From Liolophura sinensis (Eukaryota; Mollusca; Polyplacophora; Chitonida; Chitonidae): a stretch of 64,000 nucleotides of DNA. This document shows, in pieces, positions 1 to 13,433 of this stretch. The stretch lies in the NCBI RefSeq assembly GCF_032854445.1, contig NC_088303.1:10611501-10675500 (forward strand). The letters run 5' to 3'. The position numbers and the translations under genes were made by a program. The notes under the pieces are model-generated. The model searched no databases. It worked only from the letters and a program-made list of their open reading frames with translations, and had not been told where the DNA came from. The stretch's first letter is position 1; every line of letters begins with the position of its first letter.

Positions 1-153
1 TGGAATGTCTCGTTTACTGAAATTGGATGTGGGTTTTCTACACATCTGGTACACGGCTATGTGATTAGGCAAGATCATTTTGGTGTCACATAAACAGGTT
101 AATCCACACAGCCGTAAAATCGATAACTACTGTCACTGATTGATTAATTCCTC

Positions 154-1017
154 TTGAGTAGACGTGTTTATAACCCTACATGCAGCCACTTGAGTAGACG
201 TGTTTATAACCATACATGCAGCCATTTGAGTAGACGTGTTTATAACCATACATGCAGCCATTTGAGTAGACTTGTTTATAATCATACATGCAGCCATTTG
301 AGTAGACGTGTTTGTAACCATACATGCAGCCACTTGAGTAGACGTGTTTATAACCATACATGCAGCCATTTGAGTAGACGTGTTTTATAACCATACATGC
401 AGCCATTTGAGTAGACGTGTTTATAACCATACATGCAGCCATTTGAGTAGACGTGTTTATAACCATACATGCAGCCACTTGAGTAGACGTGTTTATAACC
501 ATACATGCAGCCATTTGAGTAGACGTGTTTATAACCATACATGCAGCCATTTGAGTAGACGTGTTTATAACCATACATGTAGCCATTTGAGTAGACGTGT
601 TTACAACAATACATGCAGCCATTTGAGTAGACGTGTTTATAATCATACATGCAGCCATTTGAGTAGACGTGTTTATAACCATACATGCAGCCATTTGAGT
701 AGACGTGTTTATAATCATACATGCAGCCATTTGAGTAGACGTGTTTATAACCATACATGCAGCCATTTGAGTAGACGTGTTTACAACAATACATGCAGCC
801 ACTTGAGTAGACGTGCTTATAACCATACATGCAGCCACTTGAGTACACGTGTTTACAACAATACATGCAGCCACTTGAGTACACGTGTTTACAACAATAC
901 ATGCAGCCACTTGAGTAGACGTGTTTATAACCATACATGCAGCCATTTGAGTAGACGTGCTTATAATCATACATGCAGCCACATGAGTAGCGGCGTTTAT
1001 AACCATACATGCAACCA
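154..1017. repeat. Minisatellite, 36 bp unit, 24 copies
   Basis: About 24 head-to-tail copies of a 36 bp unit containing ttgagtagacgtgtttata and catgcagccat cover this stretch. One extra T near 384 is the only length change I saw. Units differ by few bases: a variant with acaacaat in place of ataaccat appears at about 600, 780, 850 and 890. Because 36 is a multiple of three and no frame of the unit has a stop, long open frames appear on both strands (12-residue repeats). I treat these as artefacts. No flanking gene is evident. Confidence 0.97.
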
Positions 1018-3139
1018 CAGAGAAATATAAGTATACAGAAGCAGTTCATTTGTGCATTTGTTAAGCAATGGAGTGCGGATCTCATGAGATGAATGGTCCA
1101 AAGGTATGGAATTCTACATTTTAATCCGATACTTCAAAGGTTCTACTCGCCATTGATGTGTAAAATGATTATTCAAGAGAAATCAAACCTAACATGAAGT
1201 TTTTCTAACACTGCTGCCATTGTGTACTTTTTGACTGGCAGATGACAGTTTACTCCCTTGATCTTCACGTTTGTAGGGCTCTTATAAGAGGATACTTGGA
1301 CGATGCAGTTAACTGAAGGTTTGTCAGCAGTCTTGCTTGTTAGATATAAAGCCAATCCTAGTGTCGATGGTGAGGTTCCTGTTGTGTAATTGGATACCAT
1401 GTTTTGTTTTGCGGAGTCAAATATCTACATCTGTGAGTGTGAGTGACGGGACCTCTGTTGGGCTGCTGTCTAGCGCTTACAGCAACTAAATAAGAAAAGA
1501 ATGTCTTGCAAATAATGAGTGGAGTGGAAATTTGACATGTAGCTTTAGTACATGCTAGTTTTGAAAGCTTTTTGGCAACGCCTTTAGTTATGACAATGCA
1601 GAGAAGACTTCACTGTAGTTACTGGAGTATATTCAGGTTAATTAGATGGCCTGTTCTGACAGGGCTAGCAGCGTGCCGGAGATGGCACAGGAGCCATGAT
1701 AGCTTGGATCGGAACAATATCGCTGAACTCCAATATTAAAATTGATAAGCTGGTGGCGGATTGAAAGTATTCTGTTATCCGGCTGACATGTACAAAGCCC
1801 TAACATGACACACCGGATAACAAAGCCGCTGAAGTTCACCAACAGTGGGCCTATTGCCCGTGTGGCGACGTGTGAAAATGAGGGACTGTGTGAGCGAGGA
1901 GAGAGGGAAAACCCTAGTTTTTATCATAGAAAGCATATTACATAATGTGGTGCGTGGTACGGATACCATTACACGAATCTTTGCACACTGAACGGTAGAT
2001 AGCGGAGAGGAGGGCCTTCTTACAAGTGATGTTTTCCTATACAGACATCGTTTTACACCTTGGAATTTCTATAAACGAATGTTAATAATTATTCAAAGAT
2101 AAGGAAACTCACTAAACTTTGTTTTCTATTTTTGTTCACAGAAAAACATGATTAGATTTTTTCAAGGTCAAACTTAAATTCATCACAGTTAGACATCAAT
2201 CACATTGCAATTGACAACCATGAAAGAATTATGATGCTACCATGAATGTATTGGATTTTTACGTTTGGGATTTGCACCCTGGTCGTAGACAGAACAGGTT
2301 GAATGGCCGCTTTGACACATCGCATCTATTTGGCTGGATTGGTAAACCGAATCCACACATGCCTTAAAGGACCCAGGGTCAAACCTTTACATTTAGAGCG
2401 TGCATCCGTGTGCATTGCAGAGTTGATGTAATTTCCCAGTGTACATGGTGGGCGGTGATTGTAGCATAGCTGCTGTCCAGAATGACATCGCGGCAAAGCG
2501 GATCAGGTCTGTATTGATGCGTGTATTCGTTTGTTGTGGTATATAAACAGTGCCCATTTCTCGGGAAATGTTCGACGTTACGAACCGTGTTGTCCCCTCA
2601 ACATTCACATATGTCAGTGCGCTTAACACAGAGCGCGACTATAACAACAAATCTCATTTACAAATGGGCAATATGTGTATGTTTTACATGGGTTTGGACC
2701 TATATTTGTGCAAACTTAAATTTTGACACTGTAAATTATCCTTATTTGGACAGCATTATATCGAAGGGTTCTGCATATGGTGTGTATATATCTCGCCTTG
2801 TAGCATTTGTTAGATCCTGCGTCAGGATGCCAATCAACGTCGCAGGTTATTACTGCAAAGATTAGTGTGTCAAGTTTATTCCATCAAACGCCTGTACACC
2901 AAGTTTTTCTAGTTTTACTATGAGTATAATTCTCTTGTAAGTAAATATAAACGGAGCGTGCGGAATCTCTGGCGCTCTGCTTCATGATTGTGTCTTATTC
3001 CGCTTAACCCGAGGCGAGAGATAGGATATCCACCGTGTTGAATTAGATCGCCACGTTGGATATATGAAGAGCAGCTATCAAAGCGCAACTGAGATTCATA
3101 TTTTGTTGTCGACAACTAATATTCTGGCATGGTACACGA
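1018..3139. other. No recognisable gene
   Basis: Unique-looking sequence. Open frames are short (114 codons at most) and resemble no family I know. I see no SINE, array or RNA gene. Confidence 0.6.
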
Positions 3140-3144
3140 TTTAT

Positions 3145-3386
3145 ATACTGTTTTCACTCAGTCTCCTATATCAAACATCTTCCCAACATCATTGAGAACT
3201 ATTGACTGCTTCTCTTTGCACGACTCCGTCCTATCTTCGTACTTTATATACTTTCTTAGTTCTTTGGTGGTTTGTATTATACGTCGTTTTTGGGAATTGG
3301 CCTTGCGATTATTGATTTGGAAAATTCTTGCATACGCATATCTGTTTCGACGCATGGGTTCATAACCAGTTTGTTGGCATAGGTAC
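3145..3386 (+). repeat. Dispersed repeat DR, copy 1
   Basis: This segment is clearly related to 31155-31425. Shared landmarks in order are cactcagtc, ttgactgcttctctttgca, tagttctttggtgg, cgtttttgggaattggcc and tctgtttcgacgc. Parts also recur at 53815-53985 and 59085-59178. All four copies have the same orientation. I do not recognise the family; it has no tRNA-like head and no AAATA tail. A conserved frame over copies 1 and 2 is mentioned among the rejected items. Confidence 0.75.
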
Positions 3387-3431
3387 CTTTGACTATGGTC
3401 GTGATTGTATTATACATGAAATTAGATCATT

Positions 3432-3495
3432 TATACAAAGTCAAAGAGCCTTAAACTTCGGCCAGTATTGGGGGCCTGAAGTTGGCTCTTGTATA
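3432..3495. other. Compact imperfect hairpin
   Basis: The outer arms tatacaa and ttgtata, then aagagcc and ggctctt, then aacttcggcc and ggcctgaagtt, pair around a loop of about nine bases (agtattggg), with small bulges. The whole foldback is about 64 bases, a size compatible with a microRNA precursor or a tiny foldback element. The function is unknown. Confidence 0.5.
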
Positions 3496-3499
3496 CTAT

Positions 3500-6400
3500 C
3501 CATGTTGTACATCTTTAATTATATTATTATAGAGACAAGATACAAGCTAGATTAAACATTGTTGAACGTAGTTCATCAAACAGGCTCTAAAAACGTCGTT
3601 ATAATACATATATGTCGTTTACTAGGTTTGTGTCAGCGAGGAATTTGTAAAGTTTGAAACTTCCAAAACCTGCCACAGTTTTCTAGGCGATATATTTTGA
3701 ATCTGATCCTTCACTGCCATATGTGTTAATCCGGCTGCCTGCGTCAGCTCTTAGTGCCCAAAGTTCCACTTAGCGATCGAGACCGTTTACAGGCCTATAA
3801 AGCTGCTCAGCATCATTCTCATTCGACGTCACGAAACGGTTGGCTGGTGGCAAAACAAGGCGAGCATGATATTGTCTCCCAATTCTCCCACGTCATAGAT
3901 TGATCTTCCTACCCTAACACTCCAATGATTTGTCAAACAGGTCAGTGCCCATTCGAATTAGGCGCAAAGAAGCACATTGACACCGAGGATTTATCAAATC
4001 CCCCGAGAAAAATATCCGGCATTATTAGTTTTCCTGATGAATGATAGAAAACTTGGCTCGCACTTGGACTCACATAATTGTCTCCTGGAGGTTTGGAGGG
4101 ATAATTGTCGCGTTGGGTTTGTACCCATTCTACTAAAACAGACCTGTTAACTAGCCAACGCCATTCTCACTTCAGAGGCAATATCGCCCCGTCTAACAAG
4201 CCACCGGGAATGTAATTGGTATATGACATTGGCCAACGGTAATCCATTAACACAATGTTCGAGGACCAACGAGGGCAATGTTACCTACACACGTTTAAAC
4301 CGGGTGGCGTATTTTCAATGTATTTTACATATAACCGTTTAATCATTAACGTTTGAAGATGAAATGAAACAGTTTTCAGCATTATTGAACTTATATGATT
4401 AGAGCTAGATGTTTTACAGTCTCGCATTAAATGTGGTAAGAAAGACTCTGAAATGGTAATGAAATAGACAATAGTAAGATTGTCCAAATAGCAGATAGGG
4501 TCGCCACGCGGTTAAACAATGCCCAAAGTAAAATTTCCAAAGATTAAAACAACTAATACACTAACGCGAAATGTATGTTAGATGAAACACCATTAAACAC
4601 TGAAACACCATAAAATAATTGCATTTATGTATTTGAAACTGTGCATTCTGCGTTGGACTTTTCTAACCAATGACGTCACATCACTTAGCGCATCAAATAC
4701 ACACTTCATGTTTAAACACTGGACACATTTCCAGTTATATGAGGCCGATTATGACTAACTGGAGTAACAACATGTAACTATGCTATACGGTTAATTACAT
4801 TATTCAGAACTCTGGTATGCTACTTTATTTGGCCTTCAACAAACTAAAACAATCAGTGCAAAGCACTAAGCTGTTCTCGTCACATGCGTGCGTGTGTGTG
4901 TGCTACTTACAGGAAATAGGATCGACACACCTCCACTTGCGGGATATGTACGGAAGGCGGGGAGAATTCAGCTCCTGACAAATATCTAACCGGACCTTTT
5001 GGTTTTGACATCGGCTTTCTCCTTATTTCTCGTGGGAAATGCCAGTCGATGCGTGTTTGGCATGCGGCCTTGTAACACTTTGTGAAGTCAAATACAAAAA
5101 CCTTGTCGAAAACGCATTCATTTGCGTGTTGACAAAGGTTATTTTGTTCACTTGCCATTATGCCTCTCCCATGGACACACAGTTCAATTCCGCCAGAACG
5201 AGTAAAAAAGTCAGAAATGGATCGTAGATTTAACTTTATGTGACGGCTTACGACCAAATTGGCCTGCCAGATTGAGATCGCTTGATTGCATCAACGTCAG
5301 GATTGCGTACGTACTGAAACTTGTGTTGAACAAAAGACTCACAAATGTAAAAGCATCGTACATAATGACTGTGGAATCGATCGAATGGAACACACCTGGA
5401 CAAACTGCCAATTGTCAATTGCGTGACATACAGTTTTTTGCATAAATGCGGGGCTTGCCCGATATTGTGTTGAATGAACAACACGAAATCTTGCTTACAA
5501 AAGTCTAGAGCATCCGCTGACCGTCCAGTGTGTTTACCCTGCTTATGTGTTTTGTGTCCTGAGCTAAAGAAGAACCATTCTTTAGCAGAGCTCCTGTGTG
5601 TAGCGTGTCAATGGCTTTCTTGTGTGCATTGTTGCCATGTGCTTGTGGTCAATCTTATGTCCAATGTTCAATTTTACCATGGATATTACATGTATGTCCA
5701 CGTTTTATGCTTTTGCTACATTCTGGGCTCTAGAGACTGTTTCAGTGATCCATTTGTTTACTTACGACTAGGTCAACAAATACCAAAGACTGTTTGACAC
5801 ATGATGGCAATGTCTTGGCAGATCCGCGCTGCATTTCATGCCTGGTGTGATTGATGGATGGCTCTGTTACTAAAAGATTCCATCGTGGTACGATCAACTC
5901 ATTCCTGATACCGTTAAACTCAAAGAAGAACAATAAACAAACCCTCATTAAGTGTATACATCAAGCTTCCAAGTGACCAATATTTTAAGGTTACCTGGAT
6001 AAAATGAGAATACCCCCAAAAAACACTCCTTTGACACCTTTACTTAATGGGTGAATAACTGGTACCGACATGCTTGATGGTTGGAGAAACATGATCAGTA
6101 AGCTGTGGACTGTTTTTTTCACGTCTTCAGATCTACCGTCAGAGAAGTGGTCCACCACTACCTGTGGGGAGTGATTTACGATAAAACTAACAAGTTATAT
6201 AAAGAAAGTAGAAACACGTGTGTATTCCAGATAATTAGCTGCCTAATACAAGTCAGCCAAAGCGGTTTAACCTTTCCCGTTGCCTCTCTTCTCTGATTCC
6301 TCACTACATGAAAACAGTAGTTCACCATAAGAACTAACGATATGATCAGCTGTCACTGACAGAGTACATTAGACTTCGTCATTACGCTTTTTAAAACTGA

Positions 6401-6918
6401 TATACACTACCAACACAAGACTAATATGCCTTCCCTTGAATTCGGGTTGTTTGTGTATAGTTGAGCCGCAGAAGTATGCACTGCAGCAGGGTACCAGCAT
6501 AGAATCATATGTTTTACACACCTCTCAAACTGGCAAGTGTGGGCTGCAAATGTTGATTGGTTGATTGCTTGAATGATTGATTATTTATCCACCATGTCGT
6601 ATGGCGAGAGTAAAATCCAGTTAGAGACTTGTGTTGTGGATCATATGTATAAGGTGATAAATGTATAAGGACAAATAAATTTAATATAACATAACAAAGA
6701 GCATAATTACACATAAAAGACACATATATGAACATAAAGAGGGAAGCATGGATCCATGGAGATCAAGTGTGACGAGATAACTCTAATTTTGCTTGAAAAG
6801 TGGAGAAAATATTGTTGTCTTGAGATCGTATGTTACTTTATTCCGTTCCCGAGCCCCCATGACCCGTAGTTTGTGTAGTGAATACTCTATATGGTATTAA
6901 TTTATTTATCTGACTAGT
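3500..6918. other. No recognisable gene
   Basis: No exon, SINE or array could be supported. The open frames of 107-116 codons near 4.9-5.8 kb show no family motif. A short TG-rich run lies near 4890. Confidence 0.55.
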
Positions 6919-6985
6919 GTATCACCTTACTCAAGAATATTTCTGTTATACCTCGGCGGCCAGTGTTTTGGTGGGAGGAATGTGT
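6919..6985 (-). repeat. SINE-A 3' fragment
   Basis: On the minus strand this reads the SINE-A 3' block: a variant of the ccaccataatgctggccgcc segment, then the gtataagtgaaatattcttgag-like segment and the gtacggcgtaaaac-like end. On the + strand one sees actcaagaatatttc and cggcggccag. The 5' part is missing and the copy is diverged. Confidence 0.75.
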
Positions 6986-7599
6986 ATGGTAGAATGGAAT
7001 ATAAAGAATAATGAGCAATTAAACCCATTAAAAAAAGAAGTTGGGAAATTTTGACATATTGCGCCATAGCCACAAACATTTATTTGCCGTGTTACACATT
7101 ATTTGGCATTAACACAGATTTTCAGATAGCGTTATTTACAGAGCTACGTTTCACTAAAATACGAGCTACATGTACTTACAAACGCAAATAGCACCAAATA
7201 GACCGATTTAAATGTTTTGTCATGGCTCAGCAGAAGGTTGGAGCATCCGGATTATAGTTCATCACATAAGACATACGGTGATCCTCATTAAAATGTCGTC
7301 CACTTAAAATATCAGATGATTGATGTTATGTTTGTGTTTTGGCTTTTACTACGCATTTAACAAATGGTGCGCTAAACTCCGTGATCTTGACTAATAACAA
7401 ATTATGTTTTGGTTGTATTTGTTAATGGTCAGTAAAGACAAATTTTTTTTGTTATATCAGAAAAGCTTGTTCCAATTAAGAGAAAAACACATTGTCCTTG
7501 GGGCGCGGATGATCCTTGATGTACCCTATTTCCATTCAAGGATATATCACGTGACCAGCTTTTCAGTGCTTCAGTACATATAGCCTTGAGAAGCGAAAA

Positions 7600-7672
7600 T
7601 CGCCATTTAGCTCGGTAGAATACTGGAATTCGGACCACGCGATCATAGTTCAAATCCCGGTGTGAGTCACAG
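7600..7672 (+). repeat. tRNA-like sequence (degenerate tRNA or SINE head)
   Basis: An A-box-like ttagctcggtagaata and a B-box-like agttcaaatccc are spaced as in a tRNA, but acceptor and anticodon stems do not pair well. A functional tRNA is unlikely. Confidence 0.35.
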
Positions 7673-7816
7673 AGAAAATCCTTCAACCATTACAACTTAG
7701 TTACAGTCAGTTTGATGTTGTCAGGGGAACGATTTCGTTAATCCCATCAAGCAGTGCTCTTCATACAAATTAGGAAAGACCGGCGGAAAGACATCCACGC
7801 CTCTGGCGCCTTTGGC

Positions 7817-7864
<48 letters not shown>
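7817..7864. repeat. (AT)n microsatellite
   Basis: An uninterrupted run of about 24 TA dinucleotides. Confidence 0.98.
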
Positions 7865-7865
<1 letters not shown>

Positions 7866-7866
<1 letters not shown>

Positions 7867-10400
7867 GTCGGGAAGCAATTCAGACCAGTATACATTTAGT
7901 ATTCCAGCTTGAAATATCAGTGTACTGAATTGATGGAAGTCGGTAATGCCACAGGGGAGTCCAGGCGGGACTGGGCGGTTCCACGCGCGCCCTACCGGCT
8001 AGCGGATCGCTCAATATCCAGGCTCTATCACCCCTATCTATGTTTATGCGCAGGCGAGAGTCCTTTGCAATGAAATCGCTAATAACTTGTTTTCGTTTGG
8101 CACTTTATGGGGTGTTTATTGTAGAAATTGGACGGTAAATCAAGCAGCGTTGGCTATATTATGATTGCGGCATGAAGACATTTATGGGCTCCGAGTCCAT
8201 CTCCGCAGTAAAACCATCAGCCCTCCTCTGATTTGATGACGCACTCTGTGGGCTGACAATGCTCCGGTATCCTCTCCCCACGTAATGCCCAGCTATATTA
8301 CGCTGGATTACATTTACCACGCTAAACATCTCTTGAAAGGGTATCTTTGTCAAGGGTCTGGCCCACTATCATCAGTTGTTAATGAGGAGAAGATTGAAAA
8401 AAAAACATGTAAATGATGGTATTGGTTTAAAATTTGCAAACAAAATATCTCGCTACACCAGCTAGATGTATTTCCATCCTTTGCCAGTTCCATTGTTCCT
8501 GCATAATATAACTCTTACTGCTTTTGTGGCCCGTTTGAATGATGTGACTTTCCATGCTGGCGAGCCTGAACCTTCCATATTTTACTTGTATGTAGCGTGG
8601 TGACCCGTCGGCAAGAGACAGTTAATACAACTCATGCGACCCAAACTTTTAGATTATTGTAATTTTGAACAGGTAAAGAGCGAGAACACCTCGTCGATAG
8701 AAAACAAGTAGACGCTGTTACTACGCAAACATTCTGTTCTAGTCACGATGGGGGTTATATGGAGATTTTTTACACTCTTCATAGGGCGACCTGTTCATGA
8801 AATAGATAAGTATGCTTCTAAAATATATCCGTATATTCAACTATATCCAGTATATCAAGGATCCTGGATTTAATTTAATTCTGTAAATTAATGGATTTAA
8901 GACGTAGAGTAATTCTAAGAGAAGCAGATGTTCGGGCGTCAATTCTACCAGCGTATTCTTAGAAGCCTGATGTTCTCAGGCAAAACACATTCTTCTCTTC
9001 GGAAACGCCATGTGGGCAAGTCACTATTATATGCCAGGCAAACAAGAAAACAATCAATTTGACTGCCAACAGAATTGACGAAGCTACGTAGGAAGCAAAA
9101 CTTATTGCTCGTTGAGGCATTCCAAAGCACGATTTCTGTAGGCGAATGTCCAGTAAGCCGCTAGCTACATGAGATCGCAAAAAATTGCCAAGCAAACAAT
9201 TTGTCCCCCAGCGTCTTTAGCATTAGGGCGGTGCTTCTAAGACGTTGTTTGCTGGCTTGATACAGCTCGAGGCCTGGAGTGTCCCTCATAGACGACTGAC
9301 AGGAAAACCCATAAATATTAAAGCTTTGAGCGTAGATACGAGAGCGCTGGGTGCTAACCAAGTGCCAACCTCCCCAATTTATGAGAATCTAGCTCTTATT
9401 CCACCGGCATAAATCACGCCTAAGTTCTTCGTGGAAATGTCTCTGAATCCAAATACTGCGTTAAAAGTGTAACGGTATCGAGAAAGAAGGCTGTCTAAGA
9501 GGCCGGTCGTCTCGGCAGGTGCCCGTTTCTTGTACTGACCGACGACGTCAGCTGCATACGTCACCGAAATCTCATAAACAGTGATGGAAGACTTGCTACA
9601 TGAGATTGTTGGACATTAAGCAGTGTCAGTTTTTACAGTATGATTCCTTTATACAATAAATATAATTTTAGCTCGAGAGGTTTTACTCTCTTTTAATGTG
9701 ATTTTCATAACGAAACCATCATCAAAAGGAACAGAAAATCAATGGCAACATTTCGTCGTAGAACACCCTTGAAGCAAGGGTAGTTTCAAAATGGCCCATG
9801 AAAATGCGCCAGTTAGGGTTTAAATAGTTCTATGAACAGTTTAAGTCAACAACAGACGCTCTAATTGTTTGTGCTATTTAGAGATAAACGTAGCTTTCAA
9901 AGTAATTTCGAACATTGCACGTCTGTACACTTTATATCAGGCCTGTCCAATGCCAGTAATATAGGCATGCAGATTGTCAGACGCCCAGGTTAATATACTA
10001 TAAAAGATAACACTATAAAACTGTTCCACTGGACAATGTATATTATTTACTGACGTTGCGGCGACAACCTATCGCCTTCAACAGAGTAAGATGATAAACA
10101 AAATGAATTCCTATTTATACAAAAACAAGGTGAACAAGCCAGTATGTGTAAGTTTCTTAGTGAACACAGTTCACGTTCACAGTTGAAATATACAATGGGT
10201 CTATACAAATTTAAAATAATAAGACAACTAAACCTGGTATTTAGTGACAGAATTTGAATATAATACAGTTTTACACGAGTGAACAAATTTTACCATGTTG
10301 AGATACAATTCACGAGTGGGATTTTGAACATTTACGAAAATGACTTCCTTAACCCCTCTCTCAAATTAATGGGAATAACGTAAATATTTTATCTAAGGAG
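7866..10400. other. No recognisable gene
   Basis: Unique-looking sequence with short, unremarkable open frames and no recognised repeat. The part from about 7,960 to 8,360 is richer in GC and less simple than its surroundings, but nothing coding is evident. Confidence 0.5.
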
Positions 10401-10727
10401 CCAGTTGTAGGACACTGATATTAGACATGACATTCTATCCACTTGTAGCATACTGACGCCAAGCATGACGTCACACCCCGATGTAGCATAATTAAATCAG
10501 ACATGGCACCAGACCCAACAGTAGGATACTCACACCAAATATGACGCCCAACCCAGTTGTAGTGTACTCAGTGACACCAAACATGACGCTCCACCCAGTT
10601 GTAGCGTACTGACTGGCACCAAATATGACGCCCCACCCAGTTGTAGCGAACTCACTGACACCAAACATGACGCTCCACCCGACTGATTACACGCCAGACA
10701 TGACCTCCCTTGAGGTTGTAGCTTACT
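10401..10727. repeat. Degenerate minisatellite, 42 bp unit
   Basis: About eight copies of a unit containing acccagttgtag, tactcactgacaccaaa and atgacgc. The four central copies are spaced exactly 42 bp (acccag at 10551, 10593, 10635, and acccg at 10677). The outer copies are shortened and diverged. Confidence 0.9.
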
Positions 10728-10729
10728 AA

Positions 10730-13058
10730 CAACGAATGGACAACGAATGGACGAGTTGCTACGCATGAAGTCACTTTTGACTTTATTCTCATTTAAATTT
10801 ACATTAAATGTGCATTACCTGATGTTACTCAACATACAAAAAATGTTTGTATGTTTAAAAAAGGAATATATGTTTAAAAAAATGTGTTCCTAAGAATGAG
10901 ATATGATGAATTAGGATTTATGTATGAAAGCAACATGGATATGAATTTCATACACTGAGTAAAGTGTGCGATGATTCACTGTTTTCTTCAAAAGCTATGA
11001 GACTTATAAGACACCTTTCACCTGTTAACTCTTTGATTTAAGATTTAGCATCACGTTCCTCACCTGTTACGACATTGTTTTGATATGGATATCAGATGTC
11101 CTGTACATCAAAGATTTCCATACATCAGCGACTTACCAAATATAGATGTGGCTTGCAGAAAGGATATCTAAATACCAAGCCCCTTTATATTAGCCGATTA
11201 AGGGTATGCTAATATAATGAAATTACCCGATCACTAATGCTTTATACTCACGTGATTACGAGAATGGAAGGATCCCATCATCACGATTTTTAATTAAGTC
11301 CATACCAAGACTGTACATACAGGCGCGTACCTGGTGTAAACCATTCTGGCGATATGGATTAGGTATCATCTCTTAAGCCTTGCTCATTTCCCAGATGTTC
11401 AAAGAAAAGGCACTGAACAATGGAGCATTACAGGTACCGGTATTTACTGGGACTTATTTTCCAAAGAAAGGCTAATAAGCGCCCGTATCCCCACTGTCCC
11501 CTACGTCTTGGATTGGAGGAAAGACCCTGGAGAAAAGAAGCCGATGCTTTTCATCGTTAACCATATGTTTATCCTTCTGGAAGAAGCTGTCTGTTGTCTG
11601 TGCCAGGTTGGAGATTCATAGCTGAGTTTATATTTGTGTATTAAAGCTGGCTGGTCTGGGCACTGACTTTTTGTGCTTACAAGACAAAGCAGTATGGTTC
11701 CTTCGAAATCCTTACTCACCTTTGGATTTTTCTTGATTGGCGTTTACACCGTAGTCAGGAACGGTGTCTTTCTGAGGTTTGCCATTCACTATACAGCTTT
11801 ACCCACATGCTCAACTAAAACACTGACAGAAAAGTGGAATGCCACTAAGATGTCTGATGTTTTCTGTTCTTTTCGATACAGTTTTCATACTATGTAAACA
11901 TACCACTTTATCAACGCTTTAGATACAAGCATAATCATCGTACATTATTTTATTTTATACATTTAAACTTGACTGTTCTTGATGGCCATACTTCAGCCGT
12001 CAGCATTATGAGAAGAAGAAACCGGAGTTCCCGGTGTAAACCACGGTCTCTCGGCATTTTGCTGACGAACATTCCCATCTGTCACGTATAGCTATGCACA
12101 CCACACTGGAGTGAATTGACTTCGGTCGGAGATCTTGTTGAATTCGGCTTCTGCATTTTATTGTGTTGATTCTCAGTGAAATCGGAAAACACGGTTGTGA
12201 GATAGACATATATATTTCTATGCACACCAGGAACAAACATCCGTTGTAATTCCCAGTATAAGACATTAGCAGCTAATAGTCTATACTTACTACACACCAA
12301 CAGGGTAAACAATGAATAAAGTTCTGAAAACGTTTAAAAAATGTAGTTCTTCTTTATCATGTAGAATAACAACATCAGTATGGTTGAAAAAGTTTCTCAG
12401 AGGTTGTGGGTGTGTATATAATTGCCTGTTAGCCGAGTATGACAGATTTCACAGTGCATGAAGGGCTGTGGGGCTAAGCATTCATTTTCACTGCAGACGG
12501 TTTGTGTTTATTTGAAATACATAATTGAGAGTCTTGTGTGTCTGAATTCAGTGTCGCTTTGAGATTCCAGAAATCATGGCATGACCCACGATCTGACTGC
12601 CTTATGCCAGCTAAGATGCAATACTGGCCAATGTATTCAAGATTGGACAGACAGGGCATCGCTGCCACAGGCAAAATGTTCTTCTCTGTCAGAGATCAGC
12701 AATGGTCTCCATTACCCGGATGTTCTCTTTCCACCCTTATTTCGTTGAACAAAAAGAGATCTTTGAAAGCACAGGCCCCATTACAGCTCCTGTAGTTGGG
12801 TTGCGGTTATCTGCTAACATTAACCATACTCTAAACCGGTTGCCATTGTCCAAAAAAGGTTCATTATCAGCCAGACGATCAAAGTTTCGGCCCTGGTTGA
12901 TTTTGGTGGAAAGCCTAATTTACCTGACATCAAACTACTTATATACAGTATTTGCAAGCCACTTGTCGGACAGGATTGGAGTGTGTGTGTGATTGTGACA
13001 AACATACTGAAAGCATGATCCTTTTATTCCACTCACATTTGCAAAACAGATAACTTTT
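10730..13058. other. No recognisable gene
   Basis: No exon or repeat recognised. Open frames are 96 codons or fewer, without motifs. Confidence 0.55.
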
Positions 13059-13065
13059 CATTGGA

Positions 13066-13426
13066 CCGCCTCAGTGACCTAATGGTTAGAACGTTCGAAT
13101 GGAAGTCGGGAAACCTGGTATGAAACCCTGTTCGGGTCATTCGAAAATGACACTTCTTCTTGCCTCGCTTGATATTGAGTATAGAGAGATCAGAGCAAGA
13201 AAACAGGAAACAGTGTCAGTACAGTGTGGCTGGATGAATGTCATGCCTCGTGTGTTCGGCATGTTGCACCAGTGGTGGCATTACGTTGGCTGCATGGACT
13301 CTCCAAGCCACAAGAAGACTCTCTGTATGTACACACAACTAATGACTCCACGTGGTCATATGACTGAAAAAGTATGACGTAAAAACCCAAGCATACATGC
13401 ATACAAACAGGCACACCTACATACAT
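13066..13426 (+). mobile_element. SINE-B, near full length
   Basis: The tRNA-like head has an A box (cctaatggttagaacg) and a B-box-like ggtatgaaaccc. The body reads gtgtcagtacagtgtggc and atgtcatgcctcgtgtgttc, and the 3' part has atatgactgaaaaagtatga and a cataca-rich tail. The flanking cattgga at 13059-13065 and 13427-13433 is a likely 7 bp target-site duplication. The same body recurs at 21,094, 29,541 and, with another head, 59,637. Confidence 0.8.
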
Positions 13427-13433
13427 ACATTGG

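Noticed and set aside
176-1085. Open frames of 280, 245 and 216 codons over the left array
   Set aside because: They exist on both strands and in several frames because the 36 bp unit lacks stops. There is no start context, no unique flanking sequence and no family match.
3129-3365. Possible conserved peptide shared by dispersed repeat copies at 3.2 and 31.2 kb (both contain CFSLH..RFWELALR)
   Set aside because: Most base differences change residues, so nothing suggests selection on the protein. The frame is broken in the other copies.
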